This document shows positions 22,496-28,867 of a DNA stretch of 29,090 nt, piece by piece (the first letter of the stretch is position 1; every line of letters begins with the position of its first letter). The stretch comes from a virus: positions 1-29,090 of the IMG/VR virus record IMGVR_UViG_3300032282_004537; one strand, given 5' to 3'. Under the pieces are notes generated by a model. It worked only from the letters and a program-made list of their open reading frames with translations, was not told where the DNA came from and made no database searches. The translations under genes were made by a program, and so were the position numbers.

Positions 22496-23006
22496 TAATA
22501 GTATTTCTGTCCAAGAAATATGGAAGCCGGCAATAAAAAATAATAAAGTTCTACCTGGCTATGAAGTTTCTAATCTTGGTAAAATTAGAAACAAAAAAGG
22601 TATTATCTTAAAATGTCAAGATGAAGTGCCATCAGGCAAAGGTGCTTTCAAAGGTGCCAGACAATCGATAGGATTATCAATACCAGAAAATTTATATGAA
22701 GATTATAAATACAAGAAAACAACACCAAATCGTAAATCTTGTAAGATTACAATCTCAGTTCATCGTCTAATCATAGAAACTTTTAAACCTATCGATGATT
22801 ATCCACCTATTCCAAAACACGAATGGGATGTAACTCCAGAAAGTGCTAAAAGATTAATAAGAGAATGTTGTGTTGTAGATCACATAGATAATAATCCATT
22901 AAACAACAACATTAATAATTTACGCTGGGTTTCATTAAAAGAAAACCAAACATTTATAAAAAAACATTTATTCAAAAAAGAAAGTATTGGTGAAAACATA
23001 TGCTAA
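22473..23006 (+). CDS. HNH homing endonuclease (NUMOD4 + HNH)
   Basis: A 177-aa free-standing endonuclease. NUMOD4 at ~15-45 reads EIWKPAIKNNKVLPGYEVSN followed by LGKIRN. The HNH part reads VDHIDNNPLNNNINNLRWVS near 138-157. It starts inside the last codons of dut (AGAGGTAATA before ATG 22473) and overlaps the methyltransferase start by 7 bases, so it has inserted without breaking either neighbour. Likely cleaves dut or adjacent sequence in related phages lacking it. Separate from the GIY-YIG enzyme. Confidence 0.88.
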   Translation: MDLVQQADNSISVQEIWKPAIKNNKVLPGYEVSNLGKIRNKKGIILKCQDEVPSGKGAFKGARQSIGLSIPENLYEDYKYKKTTPNRKSCKITISVHRLIIETFKPIDDYPPIPKHEWDVTPESAKRLIRECCVVDHIDNNPLNNNINNLRWVSLKENQTFIKKHLFKKESIGENIC

Positions 23007-23488
23007 AGAAAGATAGAGATGTTCTTTTTAGTCACAAGAGTGACGAATGGTCGACCCCACAGCACATTTTTGATAAACTAAATCAAAAGTACAATTTCAC
23101 ACTTGATCCGGCAAGTGATGGAACAAATAATAAATGTGTTAAACATTATACGATGAAAGAAAATGGATTATCCCAGAGTTGGCATGGTGAAACTGTGTTT
23201 GTCAATCCACCATATAGTAAAATATATGATTGGGTTGGTAAAGCATATCACGAAGTTGTGAGAGGAGATACAACTGTGGTAATGCTACTGCCTGCTAGAA
23301 CTGATACAAAATGGTTTCATGAATTTTGTATTGAACCAATACTTGTTAAAAGTATAACATTTATTAAAGGCAGATTGAAATTTGGTGGTAATAAAAATTC
23401 AGCACCATTTCCATCTATGATTGTTGAATTTTGTCATCCAAAAAAACCACCATCACAGCCAGATATTCTTACTATGAGTAATAAATGA
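23000..23488 (+). CDS. Phage-type DNA N6-adenine methyltransferase
   Basis: Matches the phage Dam-like family. DEWSTPQHIFDKLNQKYNFT leads to LDPASD (SAM-binding region, ~35-40), then the catalytic NPPY at 69-72 (FVNPPYSKIYDW) and VMLLPARTDTKWFHEF. A C-terminal FIKGRLKFGG follows. It would methylate adenine at N6, protecting phage DNA or marking it. At 162 aa it is a normal single domain with no target-recognition insert. It starts inside the end of the HNH gene, with only a weak SD. Adenine methylation implies that normal adenine is present in the DNA, which bears on the PurZ question. Confidence 0.88.
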   Translation: MLKKDRDVLFSHKSDEWSTPQHIFDKLNQKYNFTLDPASDGTNNKCVKHYTMKENGLSQSWHGETVFVNPPYSKIYDWVGKAYHEVVRGDTTVVMLLPARTDTKWFHEFCIEPILVKSITFIKGRLKFGGNKNSAPFPSMIVEFCHPKKPPSQPDILTMSNK

Positions 23489-23763
23489 AACCAATAAAAG
23501 ATAAATCAAAATCATACAAGGATAAAGAAAAAGACCTCAAACAGAAATTAAATATGTTTGATCGTATTCCAGATCATTGCTTGACTTGTAACTCTCCGTT
23601 TGATAGAAAGAATAAGGAGCAAGTTCAGTCGTGGTTTGTTGTTGTAAAAAACGCTGACAATAAAGTAAATCTTTATTGCCCTTCATGTTGGGGTAAAGCA
23701 ACATCGTTGGTTGAACAAGTTATTAATGGAGAAAAAAATGCTACAGACAGCTCTGACGTTTGA
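23485..23763 (+). CDS. Small zinc-ribbon-like protein, 92 aa
   Basis: Basic, helical N-terminus (MKPIKDKSKSYKDKEKDLKQ), then HCLTCNSPFD and LYCPSCWGKA: two CxxC knuckles about 36 residues apart that would hold one zinc. The start overlaps the methyltransferase stop (ATGA). Its 3' end overlaps the IMPDH gene start by 26 bases. No function can be given. Confidence 0.6.
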   Translation: MKPIKDKSKSYKDKEKDLKQKLNMFDRIPDHCLTCNSPFDRKNKEQVQSWFVVVKNADNKVNLYCPSCWGKATSLVEQVINGEKNATDSSDV

Positions 23764-24571
23764 TGATGTACTTCTTGTGCCAAAATACAGTTCAATTACG
23801 AGCCGAAGCGAAGTTGATCTAAAACTTAATCTAGATCCAACAAGACAACTTTCTCTTCCTGTTATTTCATCTCCGATGGATACGGTTACAGAAGTAGAAA
23901 TGGCTGTAACTATGTCCAAACATGGTGGTCTTGGAATTATACATCGTTATAATTCTATTCAAGAGCAAGTAAAACTTGTTTGTGATGCAAAACAAGCAGG
24001 TGCCAAACTTGTTGGTGCTGCTGTTGGTTCAACAGGCGATTTCTATGAAAGAGCATTTGAACTTATAAAATTTGATATTGATGTAATTTGTGTTGATGTT
24101 GCACACGGACATCACCAGAATGTAAAAGAAGCAATACAAAAGATTAAAAATCATCCAAGTCATTATAAGTTCCATCTTATGGCTGGAAATGTTGCTACAG
24201 GAAAAGCTTTTCAAGATTTAAGTGATTGGGGAGCTGATAGTATCCGTGTAGGTATTGGTGGTGGTTGTTTCGTCCCAGGAACTCTTGTAAATACTGAAAA
24301 TGGTTTGAAGAAAATTGAAGAAGTAAAAGTAGGTGATAAAGTTTTCAGTCATACAGGAAAACTACAATCTGTTGTTGATACTCTTGTGTTTGATAGAGAC
24401 GAAGAAATTGTATCTATTAATGGTATTGATTGCACTAAAAATCACGAGTTTTATGTAATTGACAAAGAAAATGCCAGTCGTGTAAATGAAGATAATATTC
24501 ATCTATTTGCCCGATGGGTTCATGCAGAAGAGCTTGATATGAAAAAACATCTACTTATTGAATTGGAGTAG
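23738..24571 (+). CDS. guaB: IMP dehydrogenase-like N-terminal half fused to N-intein
   Basis: Residues 1-176 are the first part of an IMPDH/GMP-reductase TIM barrel: FDDVLLVPKYSSI, SSPMDTVTE, GGLGIIHRYNS, DVAHGHHQ, MAGNVATG and VGIGGG. The CBS domains usual in IMPDH are absent. Directly after GIGGG begins a 101-residue N-intein (C177, CFVPGT) and a stop codon. ATG 23738 follows GGAG by 6 bases. A longer in-frame frame from TTG 23711 lies in the previous gene. The enzyme becomes whole only if this chain trans-splices with the product of 24684-25313. IMPDH makes XMP from IMP and leads to guanine nucleotides. GMP reductase is the alternative. Confidence 0.9.
   Translation: MLQTALTFDDVLLVPKYSSITSRSEVDLKLNLDPTRQLSLPVISSPMDTVTEVEMAVTMSKHGGLGIIHRYNSIQEQVKLVCDAKQAGAKLVGAAVGSTGDFYERAFELIKFDIDVICVDVAHGHHQNVKEAIQKIKNHPSHYKFHLMAGNVATGKAFQDLSDWGADSIRVGIGGGCFVPGTLVNTENGLKKIEEVKVGDKVFSHTGKLQSVVDTLVFDRDEEIVSINGIDCTKNHEFYVIDKENASRVNEDNIHLFARWVHAEELDMKKHLLIELE
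24266..24568 (+). mobile_element. N-terminal half of a split intein (IMPDH-1 type)
   Basis: 101 residues from the nucleophile C177 of the host protein to the stop. CFVPGTLVNTENGLKKIEEV is the first block. TKNHEFYV is block B with the TxxH motif, and FARWVHAEELDMKKH lies near the end. The sequence closely recalls the IMPDH-1 split intein reported from environmental phage-like sequences. No endonuclease domain is inside. Insertion is at GIGGG/SICST, two residues before the catalytic Cys. Confidence 0.92.
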
Positions 24572-24694
24572 GTACAAAATGCAGGAACAGCACAACTGAA
24601 TGGTTATAAATTATATCGCGTTAGAGAAGATGAAAATAGAAAAGTAGATTTTCTAAAAGAGATCAAACAAATAAGGGAGTTTTATGAAGTTTAA
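24572..24694 (+). pseudogene. Open-frame relic between the intein halves, possibly a homing endonuclease tail
   Basis: In the frame of the N-half and directly after its stop, 40 codons stay open to TAA 24692. They include LNGYKLYRVREDENRK and FLKEIKQIREFYEV. The shape (L-x-GYK-x-x-RxRE-E, then a Lys-rich helix) looks like the C-terminal end of Vsr-like (very-short-patch-repair) homing endonucleases, the type associated with fractured intein genes. No start codon or upstream domain remains. The tail overlaps the C-half start and its SD. The identification is tentative. Confidence 0.5.
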
Positions 24695-24803
24695 ATTAAA
24701 AGAAATAACCTCTATTGAGACAAAACACTATAAGGGTGTCGTACATGATCTTACCGTAAATGAAGATCATTCTTATAATATTCGTGGAACAATTGTTCAT
24801 AAC
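24684..24803 (+). mobile_element. C-terminal half of the split intein
   Basis: 40 residues starting MKFKLKEITSIETKHYKG, with block F (VHDLTVNEDHSYN) and block G ending VHN, followed by Ser as the +1 extein residue. This His-Asn-Ser junction is the standard splice end. It pairs with the N-half at 24266-24568. Confidence 0.92.
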
Positions 24804-25313
24804 TCTATCTGTTCAACACGACTACAAACAGGTTTTGGTGTTCCTAATCTTGCTGCTATATTTGATTGTGTTCAGACACAGGCATATAAGAGTGGAAAAA
24901 CAAAACTTATTGTTGATGGTGGTATTAAGAATAGTGGAGATATGGTAAAAGCTTTTGCTGCTGGTGCTCATTTTGTTATGTGTGGTTCATTACTTGCCGG
25001 AACAGATGAAAGTCCAGGTGAAACTTTTGTTGATGGTAATGGCGTAAAGATGAAGAATTACCGTGGTATGGCTTCAAGAGAAGCACAAACAGATTGGCGC
25101 GGTAAAAGTTCAGCACCAGAAGGTATTTCTACGTTCATTAAACACAAAGGTTCAGTAAACCCTATCCTTGATGATATTCGTGGAAACATCCAAAGTGGAT
25201 TTTCATATGCCGGTGCAAGAAACTTCACAGAACTATCAGGTAAGGTTGAGTTTATTCAGCAGACAAGTGCTGGTGCTGCTGAAAGCTTTACACATATCTT
25301 ACATAAAAAATGA
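24684..25313 (+). CDS. guaB: C-intein fused to the IMP dehydrogenase-like C-terminal half
   Basis: Residues 1-40 are the C-intein and 41-209 the C-extein. The extein starts S41-I42-C43, completing the IMPDH loop GSICSTR with catalytic C43. Then TGFGVPNLAAIFDC, IVDGGIKNSGDMVKAFAAGA, MCGSLLAGTDE, YRGMASREAQ, APEGIS and SGFSYAGA follow. The flap region is short and lacks the clear Arg-Tyr pair of typical IMPDH. The joined enzyme would be 345 residues, close to GMP reductase length. ATG 24684 follows AAGGGAG. The stop overlaps the start of the next gene (ATGA). Confidence 0.9.
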   Translation: MKFKLKEITSIETKHYKGVVHDLTVNEDHSYNIRGTIVHNSICSTRLQTGFGVPNLAAIFDCVQTQAYKSGKTKLIVDGGIKNSGDMVKAFAAGAHFVMCGSLLAGTDESPGETFVDGNGVKMKNYRGMASREAQTDWRGKSSAPEGISTFIKHKGSVNPILDDIRGNIQSGFSYAGARNFTELSGKVEFIQQTSAGAAESFTHILHKK

Positions 25314-25648
25314 GTGAAGAACAAAATCCACCTCAAGGTGCAAAACCATGCCAAGTATGTTTCGAAACAATAGACGGTGAATATGCTCGTCTGATGATAA
25401 AATTAAGACATGAAGAACTCACTAAAAAAGAGTTCTTTATTGCTATTATTAACGGTTTTCTTGAAGATGAACCAAACTTAAAAGAATTCCTAAAAGCATA
25501 TCGAAAGAGTAAAGGTTATGCTCAATGGAAAGAAGAAGTGCTTGACAAGGAAATAGAAGATGGTAAAATTGAGATGCGTAAATTCGGTCTAGATAAAGAT
25601 GAAATAGACGATATTTACGATCTTTTTGATGATGAGGCAGGATTATGA
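25310..25648 (+). CDS. Unknown acidic protein, 112 aa
   Basis: Begins MSEEQNPPQGAKPCQVCFET with one CxxC and continues as a helical, Glu/Lys/Asp-rich chain (EFFIAIINGFLEDEPNLKEF) to an acidic end (DIYDLFDDEAGL). It sits between guaB and the purA-like gene with ATGA overlaps on both sides, so it is translated with them. No domain recognised. The context suggests only co-expression with purine genes. Confidence 0.6.
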   Translation: MSEEQNPPQGAKPCQVCFETIDGEYARLMIKLRHEELTKKEFFIAIINGFLEDEPNLKEFLKAYRKSKGYAQWKEEVLDKEIEDGKIEMRKFGLDKDEIDDIYDLFDDEAGL

Positions 25649-26661
25649 ATTATAAAAGATTAAATGCTGATATTATTATTGGGCTAGATCATGGTGACGA
25701 GGGAAAAGGTAAAGTAACCAATTCATTACTAAAAAATGGTGAATATACTCACTGCATTAGGTACAATGGAGGTCATAATGCCGGCCACACCATTTACAAT
25801 AATGGAAAGAAAGTTGTAACACATATAGTTCCTTCTGGTGTATTACAAGGTGTAAAATCTATTATTGGTCCTGCTTGTGTTGTATCTCCAACACTCTTAA
25901 AAAAGGAAATAGAAGATTTAGAAGAAGCAGGTGTAGAAGTAAAAAAACATCTTTATATAGATAAACGATGTAATGTTATTACTCCTCGTCACCTTGAGGA
26001 AGACGGAAAAGATACAAAAATAGGTACAACAAGAAAAGGTAATGGTCCAGCATATCGCGACAAATATGATCGCAAAGGTTTAAGATTTGGCGATTTACCA
26101 GCAGATCCAGATTTTAAACTAACTGATATGTACGAGGAATTCTTTAATAATGATCACGTTGTTGCTCTTTTTGAGGGAGCACAAGGTTTCGGATTAGATA
26201 TTGATTGGGGAGATTATCCATACGTTACATCATCAACTTGTACGGTTGGTGGAGCAGTAATAAATGGACTTCCACCAAAATCAATCCGTAAAGTGTATGG
26301 AATAGCCAAAGCATACCAAACATATGTAGGAGCGAAGAAATTTCAGCCAGAAGGCGAAATATTCAATAAAATTCGTGAAATTGGTATGGAATATGGCGCT
26401 ACAACAGGAAGACCAAGACAAGTAAATTATCTTGATTTAGATTTCCTTGTTAAATCAACAAACATTAATGGTGTCTCGCATCTTATTATTAATAAAACTG
26501 ATATTTTACAAGAAGTTAATGAATGGAAGATGTATAAAGACGGTCAATTAATTGATTGTAAATATGAAGACAAGTTTAAGGATTTAATCAAAACAGCACT
26601 TTTAAGAAAATGTGAAGAATTAGAACAAGTTCATTTTTCATATTCAGCGGAAGGTATTTGA
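25645..26661 (+). CDS. purA: Adenylosuccinate synthetase-family enzyme (PurA / PurZ0-like)
   Basis: A short member of the family, 338 aa, like archaeal PurA and phage PurZ rather than the ~430-aa bacterial form. Phosphate loop GDEGKG at 17-22 keeps D18, the catalytic Asp, and H48 (NAGH) is the second catalytic residue. RKGNGPAYRDKYDRKGLRFG, EGAQGFGLDID, YVTSSTCT and the Asp-binding ATTGRPRQVNYLD follow. NKTD at 283-286 is the guanine-recognition motif, so GTP is the expected phosphate donor. PurA makes adenylosuccinate from IMP. PurZ enzymes act on dGMP to make the 2-aminoadenine precursor and usually lack the Asp, and later forms lack the guanine motif. This one therefore fits PurA or the GTP-using PurZ0. 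Confidence 0.85.
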   Translation: MNYKRLNADIIIGLDHGDEGKGKVTNSLLKNGEYTHCIRYNGGHNAGHTIYNNGKKVVTHIVPSGVLQGVKSIIGPACVVSPTLLKKEIEDLEEAGVEVKKHLYIDKRCNVITPRHLEEDGKDTKIGTTRKGNGPAYRDKYDRKGLRFGDLPADPDFKLTDMYEEFFNNDHVVALFEGAQGFGLDIDWGDYPYVTSSTCTVGGAVINGLPPKSIRKVYGIAKAYQTYVGAKKFQPEGEIFNKIREIGMEYGATTGRPRQVNYLDLDFLVKSTNINGVSHLIINKTDILQEVNEWKMYKDGQLIDCKYEDKFKDLIKTALLRKCEELEQVHFSYSAEGI

Positions 26662-26669
26662 GGTTGGAT

Positions 26670-26906
26670 ATGAAAAAATGTAGCCAAAAATGTGTAGAAT
26701 TACAAACAGAATGTCCCAATACTGATTGTAGATATTGGGTAGAACATCAACAAAGTTTAAATTGTTGTTTTGTAGCCATAGATCAAAATGGAGAGATGGA
26801 TTTGCGAACTATTGGTAATATAATGGGTGTTAGTTTTGTGAGAATAAAACAAATCCAAGACAAGGCTATAACTAAGATAAACCGAGCGTTAAAGATACTA
26901 CAATAA
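26670..26906 (+). CDS. Cys-rich protein with sigma-region-4-like helix-turn-helix, 78 aa
   Basis: The N-terminal third has Cys at 4, 8, 15, 20, 32 and 33 (KKCSQKCVELQTECPNTDC), a likely zinc site. The C-terminal half (residues 44-75) reads DLRTIGNIMGVSFVRIKQIQ then DKAITKINRAL, closely like sigma70 region 4 (x-EIG-x-x-LGVTRERIRQIQEKALRKLR). Region 4 binds -35 DNA or the RNA polymerase beta flap. It could redirect host polymerase or act as an anti-sigma-like regulator. ATG 26670 follows GAGG at good spacing. A GTG-like earlier frame from 26658 is unlikely. It ends the purine operon. Confidence 0.7.
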   Translation: MKKCSQKCVELQTECPNTDCRYWVEHQQSLNCCFVAIDQNGEMDLRTIGNIMGVSFVRIKQIQDKAITKINRALKILQ

Positions 26907-26956
26907 TAATTACAAACTAATTATATTGTTATTCAATTTCTCTCGGAGGATTTAAT

Positions 26957-27394
26957 ATGGATGGTAATATATTAGTCGCCAATGGCGCTTTATTAGTTAC
27001 TCTTGTAGCACTTGCAGCGAGAGAATTATTTTCATGGTTAAAAGAAAAAAATCTACAGAATACTGATAATAAAATATTTCAAATGAATGATAGTATTAAA
27101 TCAATCAGCAATCATGTAGAAAAAATGGATATTAAAGTTGATAATGTTATGCAACTAACAAAAACCATGTATGATTGGCACGATAAGAATGACGAAGATG
27201 GTGTTAAAATATGGTATGTTCGTCGTTCTCTAGAAGAAGCCTTACATGAAAATGTAAAAGCGATTAATATATTAGCCAAAAATAGTGAAGTCCAAACCAA
27301 ACTATTAGAAGATATGGTAAAACAAAACAAAGAAATTAGTAAAGATCAAATGATTTTATCAAAACTTCTTGAAAGATTGATAGATAAACAATAA
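26957..27394 (+). CDS. Membrane-anchored coiled-coil protein, 145 aa
   Basis: One N-terminal hydrophobic segment (about 5-25, VANGALLVTLVALAARELF) is followed by a long polar helical region with heptad-like spacing (KSISNHVEKMDIKVDNVMQL) and a Lys/Glu-rich end (ILSKLLERLIDKQ). No Cys. CGGAGG precedes ATG 26957. The layout (short outside tip, one TM helix, coiled coil) fits holin-like, spanin-like or virion-membrane proteins, but no family is recognised. It lies ahead of the scaffold-like gene. Confidence 0.6.
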   Translation: MDGNILVANGALLVTLVALAARELFSWLKEKNLQNTDNKIFQMNDSIKSISNHVEKMDIKVDNVMQLTKTMYDWHDKNDEDGVKIWYVRRSLEEALHENVKAINILAKNSEVQTKLLEDMVKQNKEISKDQMILSKLLERLIDKQ

Positions 27395-27421
27395 ATTTTG
27401 TGTATTTCAGCAATTAAAGCA

Positions 27422-27430
27422 CTATTTACA
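27422..27430 (+). promoter_or_regulatory. CTATTTACA, variant of the CTATTTATA motif
   Basis: One base differs from the exact motif. It lies in a 70-base gap, 34 bases before ATG 27465, ahead of a probable late structural gene. Confidence 0.25.
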
Positions 27431-27464
27431 ACTAGATTTCTTTATTTTTAAGGGAGAATGGTAA

Positions 27465-28247
27465 ATGAGTAAGAAACTATTAGAAGAAAGCACAATCCGT
27501 AGCTTTATGAAATTGGCTAATCTACAGCCATTATCAGAAAAATTCATTTCTGAAAAATATATGGACGAAGAAAAACCAAAAATGGAAGAAGGTGAACTTG
27601 AAGAAGAAGTTCAAGAAGAAGGCGAAGCTCTTGAAGAAGAGGTAGTCGAAGAAGAAGGTGAAGCAGTAGCAGAAGGCAAAGAAAGTGAAGGACGTCCATC
27701 CTCACCAAAACCAAAAGTTAAAGGTGTTGCAAAGCCAGGTAAAATGGATGCTGCTAAAAATGCTCCAAAAGATGCTAAATTAACTCCAATGAAACAAACT
27801 CATGTTCATTCGGATAAACCAGATAGTATTGAAACAAAAGATCATTCAACTCCTCGAAACAAAAATAATTCACAATTCGAAGTTGTAACTGAAGCTCTTG
27901 AAGAAGAAATGGAAGATGAAGCCGCTGACGCACCAGAAATGGATGCCGGTGAAGGTGATATGGGTTCAGCAGGCGAAACCGGTGATCACCAAGCCAAAAT
28001 GAAAGATCTTATCAACAACATGTTGGACACACTAAAGAACATGGCATCTGAATATGGTGTTGATATGGAAATATCACGTGGCGCAGAAGGTGGCGAAGAA
28101 GCTCCAGCTCCAGAAGCACCAGAAGCCGAAACAGCACCAGCAGAAGAAGATGAAGCAATGATGGAAGAAAAACTCGATGAAATGGTTGAAAAATTAACCA
28201 AACGAGTTGCTGCTCGTCTTGTAAAAGAAAGTAAGAAAAAGCGTTGA
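27465..28247 (+). CDS. Acidic scaffold / prohead-core-like protein, 260 aa
   Basis: N-terminus MSKKLLEESTIRSFMKLANL then QPLSEKFISEKY, a Glu-rich low-complexity stretch (~35-75), a basic Pro/Lys-rich linker (~80-130), a second acidic block and a helical, basic C-terminus (VEKLTKRVAARLVKESKKKR). Highly charged chains of this kind with a basic end are typical of phage head scaffold or core proteins (T4 gp22/gp67/gp68 kind). The N-terminal part has LLE, LSE and ISE, which fit the LxE/IxE cleavage rule of the T4 prohead protease. AAGGGAG precedes ATG 27465. The capsid genes themselves are not in the window. Confidence 0.55.
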   Translation: MSKKLLEESTIRSFMKLANLQPLSEKFISEKYMDEEKPKMEEGELEEEVQEEGEALEEEVVEEEGEAVAEGKESEGRPSSPKPKVKGVAKPGKMDAAKNAPKDAKLTPMKQTHVHSDKPDSIETKDHSTPRNKNNSQFEVVTEALEEEMEDEAADAPEMDAGEGDMGSAGETGDHQAKMKDLINNMLDTLKNMASEYGVDMEISRGAEGGEEAPAPEAPEAETAPAEEDEAMMEEKLDEMVEKLTKRVAARLVKESKKKR

Positions 28248-28277
28248 TACGTTTCCGTAAATAAAGAAATCAGGTGG

Positions 28278-28302
28278 AGCCGGGGTTTTCCCCGGCTTTT
28301 CC
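28278..28302 (+). terminator. Rho-independent terminator after the scaffold-like gene
   Basis: An 8-bp GC-rich stem (28278-28285 with 28290-28297) around a TTTT loop, followed by a short T-run. It separates the scaffold-like gene from the zinc-knuckle gene, whose promoter begins 8 bases later. Confidence 0.85.
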
Positions 28303-28309
28303 TTTGCGG

Positions 28310-28338
28310 TTGACGGGTTGCCCGTCCCGTGGTAGGAT
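28310..28338 (+). promoter_or_regulatory. Host-type promoter before the zinc-knuckle gene
   Basis: TTGACG (28310-28315), 17 bases, TAGGAT (28333-28338), with a TGG extended -10. It directly follows a terminator, where a promoter is needed. Start near 28345, then CGGAGG at 28348-28353 and ATG 28358. Confidence 0.65.
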
Positions 28339-28357
28339 TACAAAGATCGGAGGTAGG

Positions 28358-28867
28358 ATGATCACCGCGTCAGCATGGAAATTTACCGCAGATGACGAAG
28401 GACATGTATATCGTATACAAGTAAATAATGTTGATGGAAAAACTCGTTCTATCGTTGAACAATCTCTCCATGATTGGGAAGAATCCGGAGAAGGTTGGAA
28501 TAACGATGGACAAATCTTATTCTTTGTAAAGAAATTCCCAGATACACAAGTATGGGAGGAATGGACACGGAGATTTAAAGATTTTAATCTAAAAGTTCTT
28601 GACCGAGAAGGTAAGGCAAAAAAAGAAATTAAAGTTGATAAACCTGTGGTTGTTGAGACAGCCACGAAGCGCGTTTGTTCCAAGTGTAAACTTCCGGGAC
28701 ATAATGCTACAACTTGTAAAGATTTTCATCGTAAATCAGCAGCACAACCACCCGTAAAAGTGGAAACAAAACTTGAACCAAGTGTTGCTATTGTTGAGAA
28801 AGGACAACGAACATGTTCTATGTGTAACCAAAAGGGACATAATGCCAGAACTTGCAAAAATAAATGA
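28358..28867 (+). CDS. Double CCHC zinc-knuckle protein, 169 aa
   Basis: N-terminal ~85 residues (MITASAWKFTADDEGHVYRI; aromatic and acidic) form an unknown domain. Then two CCHC zinc knuckles: CSKCKLPGHNATTC at 107-120 and CSMCNQKGHNARTC at 153-166, each C-x2-C-x4-H-x4-C, separated by a Pro/Val-rich linker. This spacing is that of retroviral nucleocapsid knuckles, which bind single-stranded RNA or DNA. The fold is rare in phages, and a single-strand-binding or RNA-chaperone role is inferred. ATG 28358 follows CGGAGG. An earlier in-frame start at 28274 lies in the terminator and promoter. The 3' end overlaps the next gene by 26 bases. Confidence 0.75.
   Translation: MITASAWKFTADDEGHVYRIQVNNVDGKTRSIVEQSLHDWEESGEGWNNDGQILFFVKKFPDTQVWEEWTRRFKDFNLKVLDREGKAKKEIKVDKPVVVETATKRVCSKCKLPGHNATTCKDFHRKSAAQPPVKVETKLEPSVAIVEKGQRTCSMCNQKGHNARTCKNK

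Noticed and set aside
24569-24686. Frameshift or nonsense mutation breaking guaB.
   Set aside because: Both halves end or begin exactly with intein halves, and the C-half has its own SD and ATG. This is a split intein, not decay.
25645-26661. A firm call of 2-aminoadenine (Z) genome from the PurA/PurZ-type gene.
   Set aside because: The catalytic Asp and guanine motif are kept, an N6-adenine methyltransferase is nearby, and no DatZ or MazZ is visible here.
28274-28357. Upstream start of the zinc-knuckle gene.
   Set aside because: The added 28 codons would be encoded by the terminator and promoter. CGGAGG precedes ATG 28358.
28270-28683. A 137-aa minus-strand ORF over the zinc-knuckle gene.
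   Set aside because: It runs through the terminator, promoter and start of the + strand gene, which has motif-level support. No family resemblance is seen.
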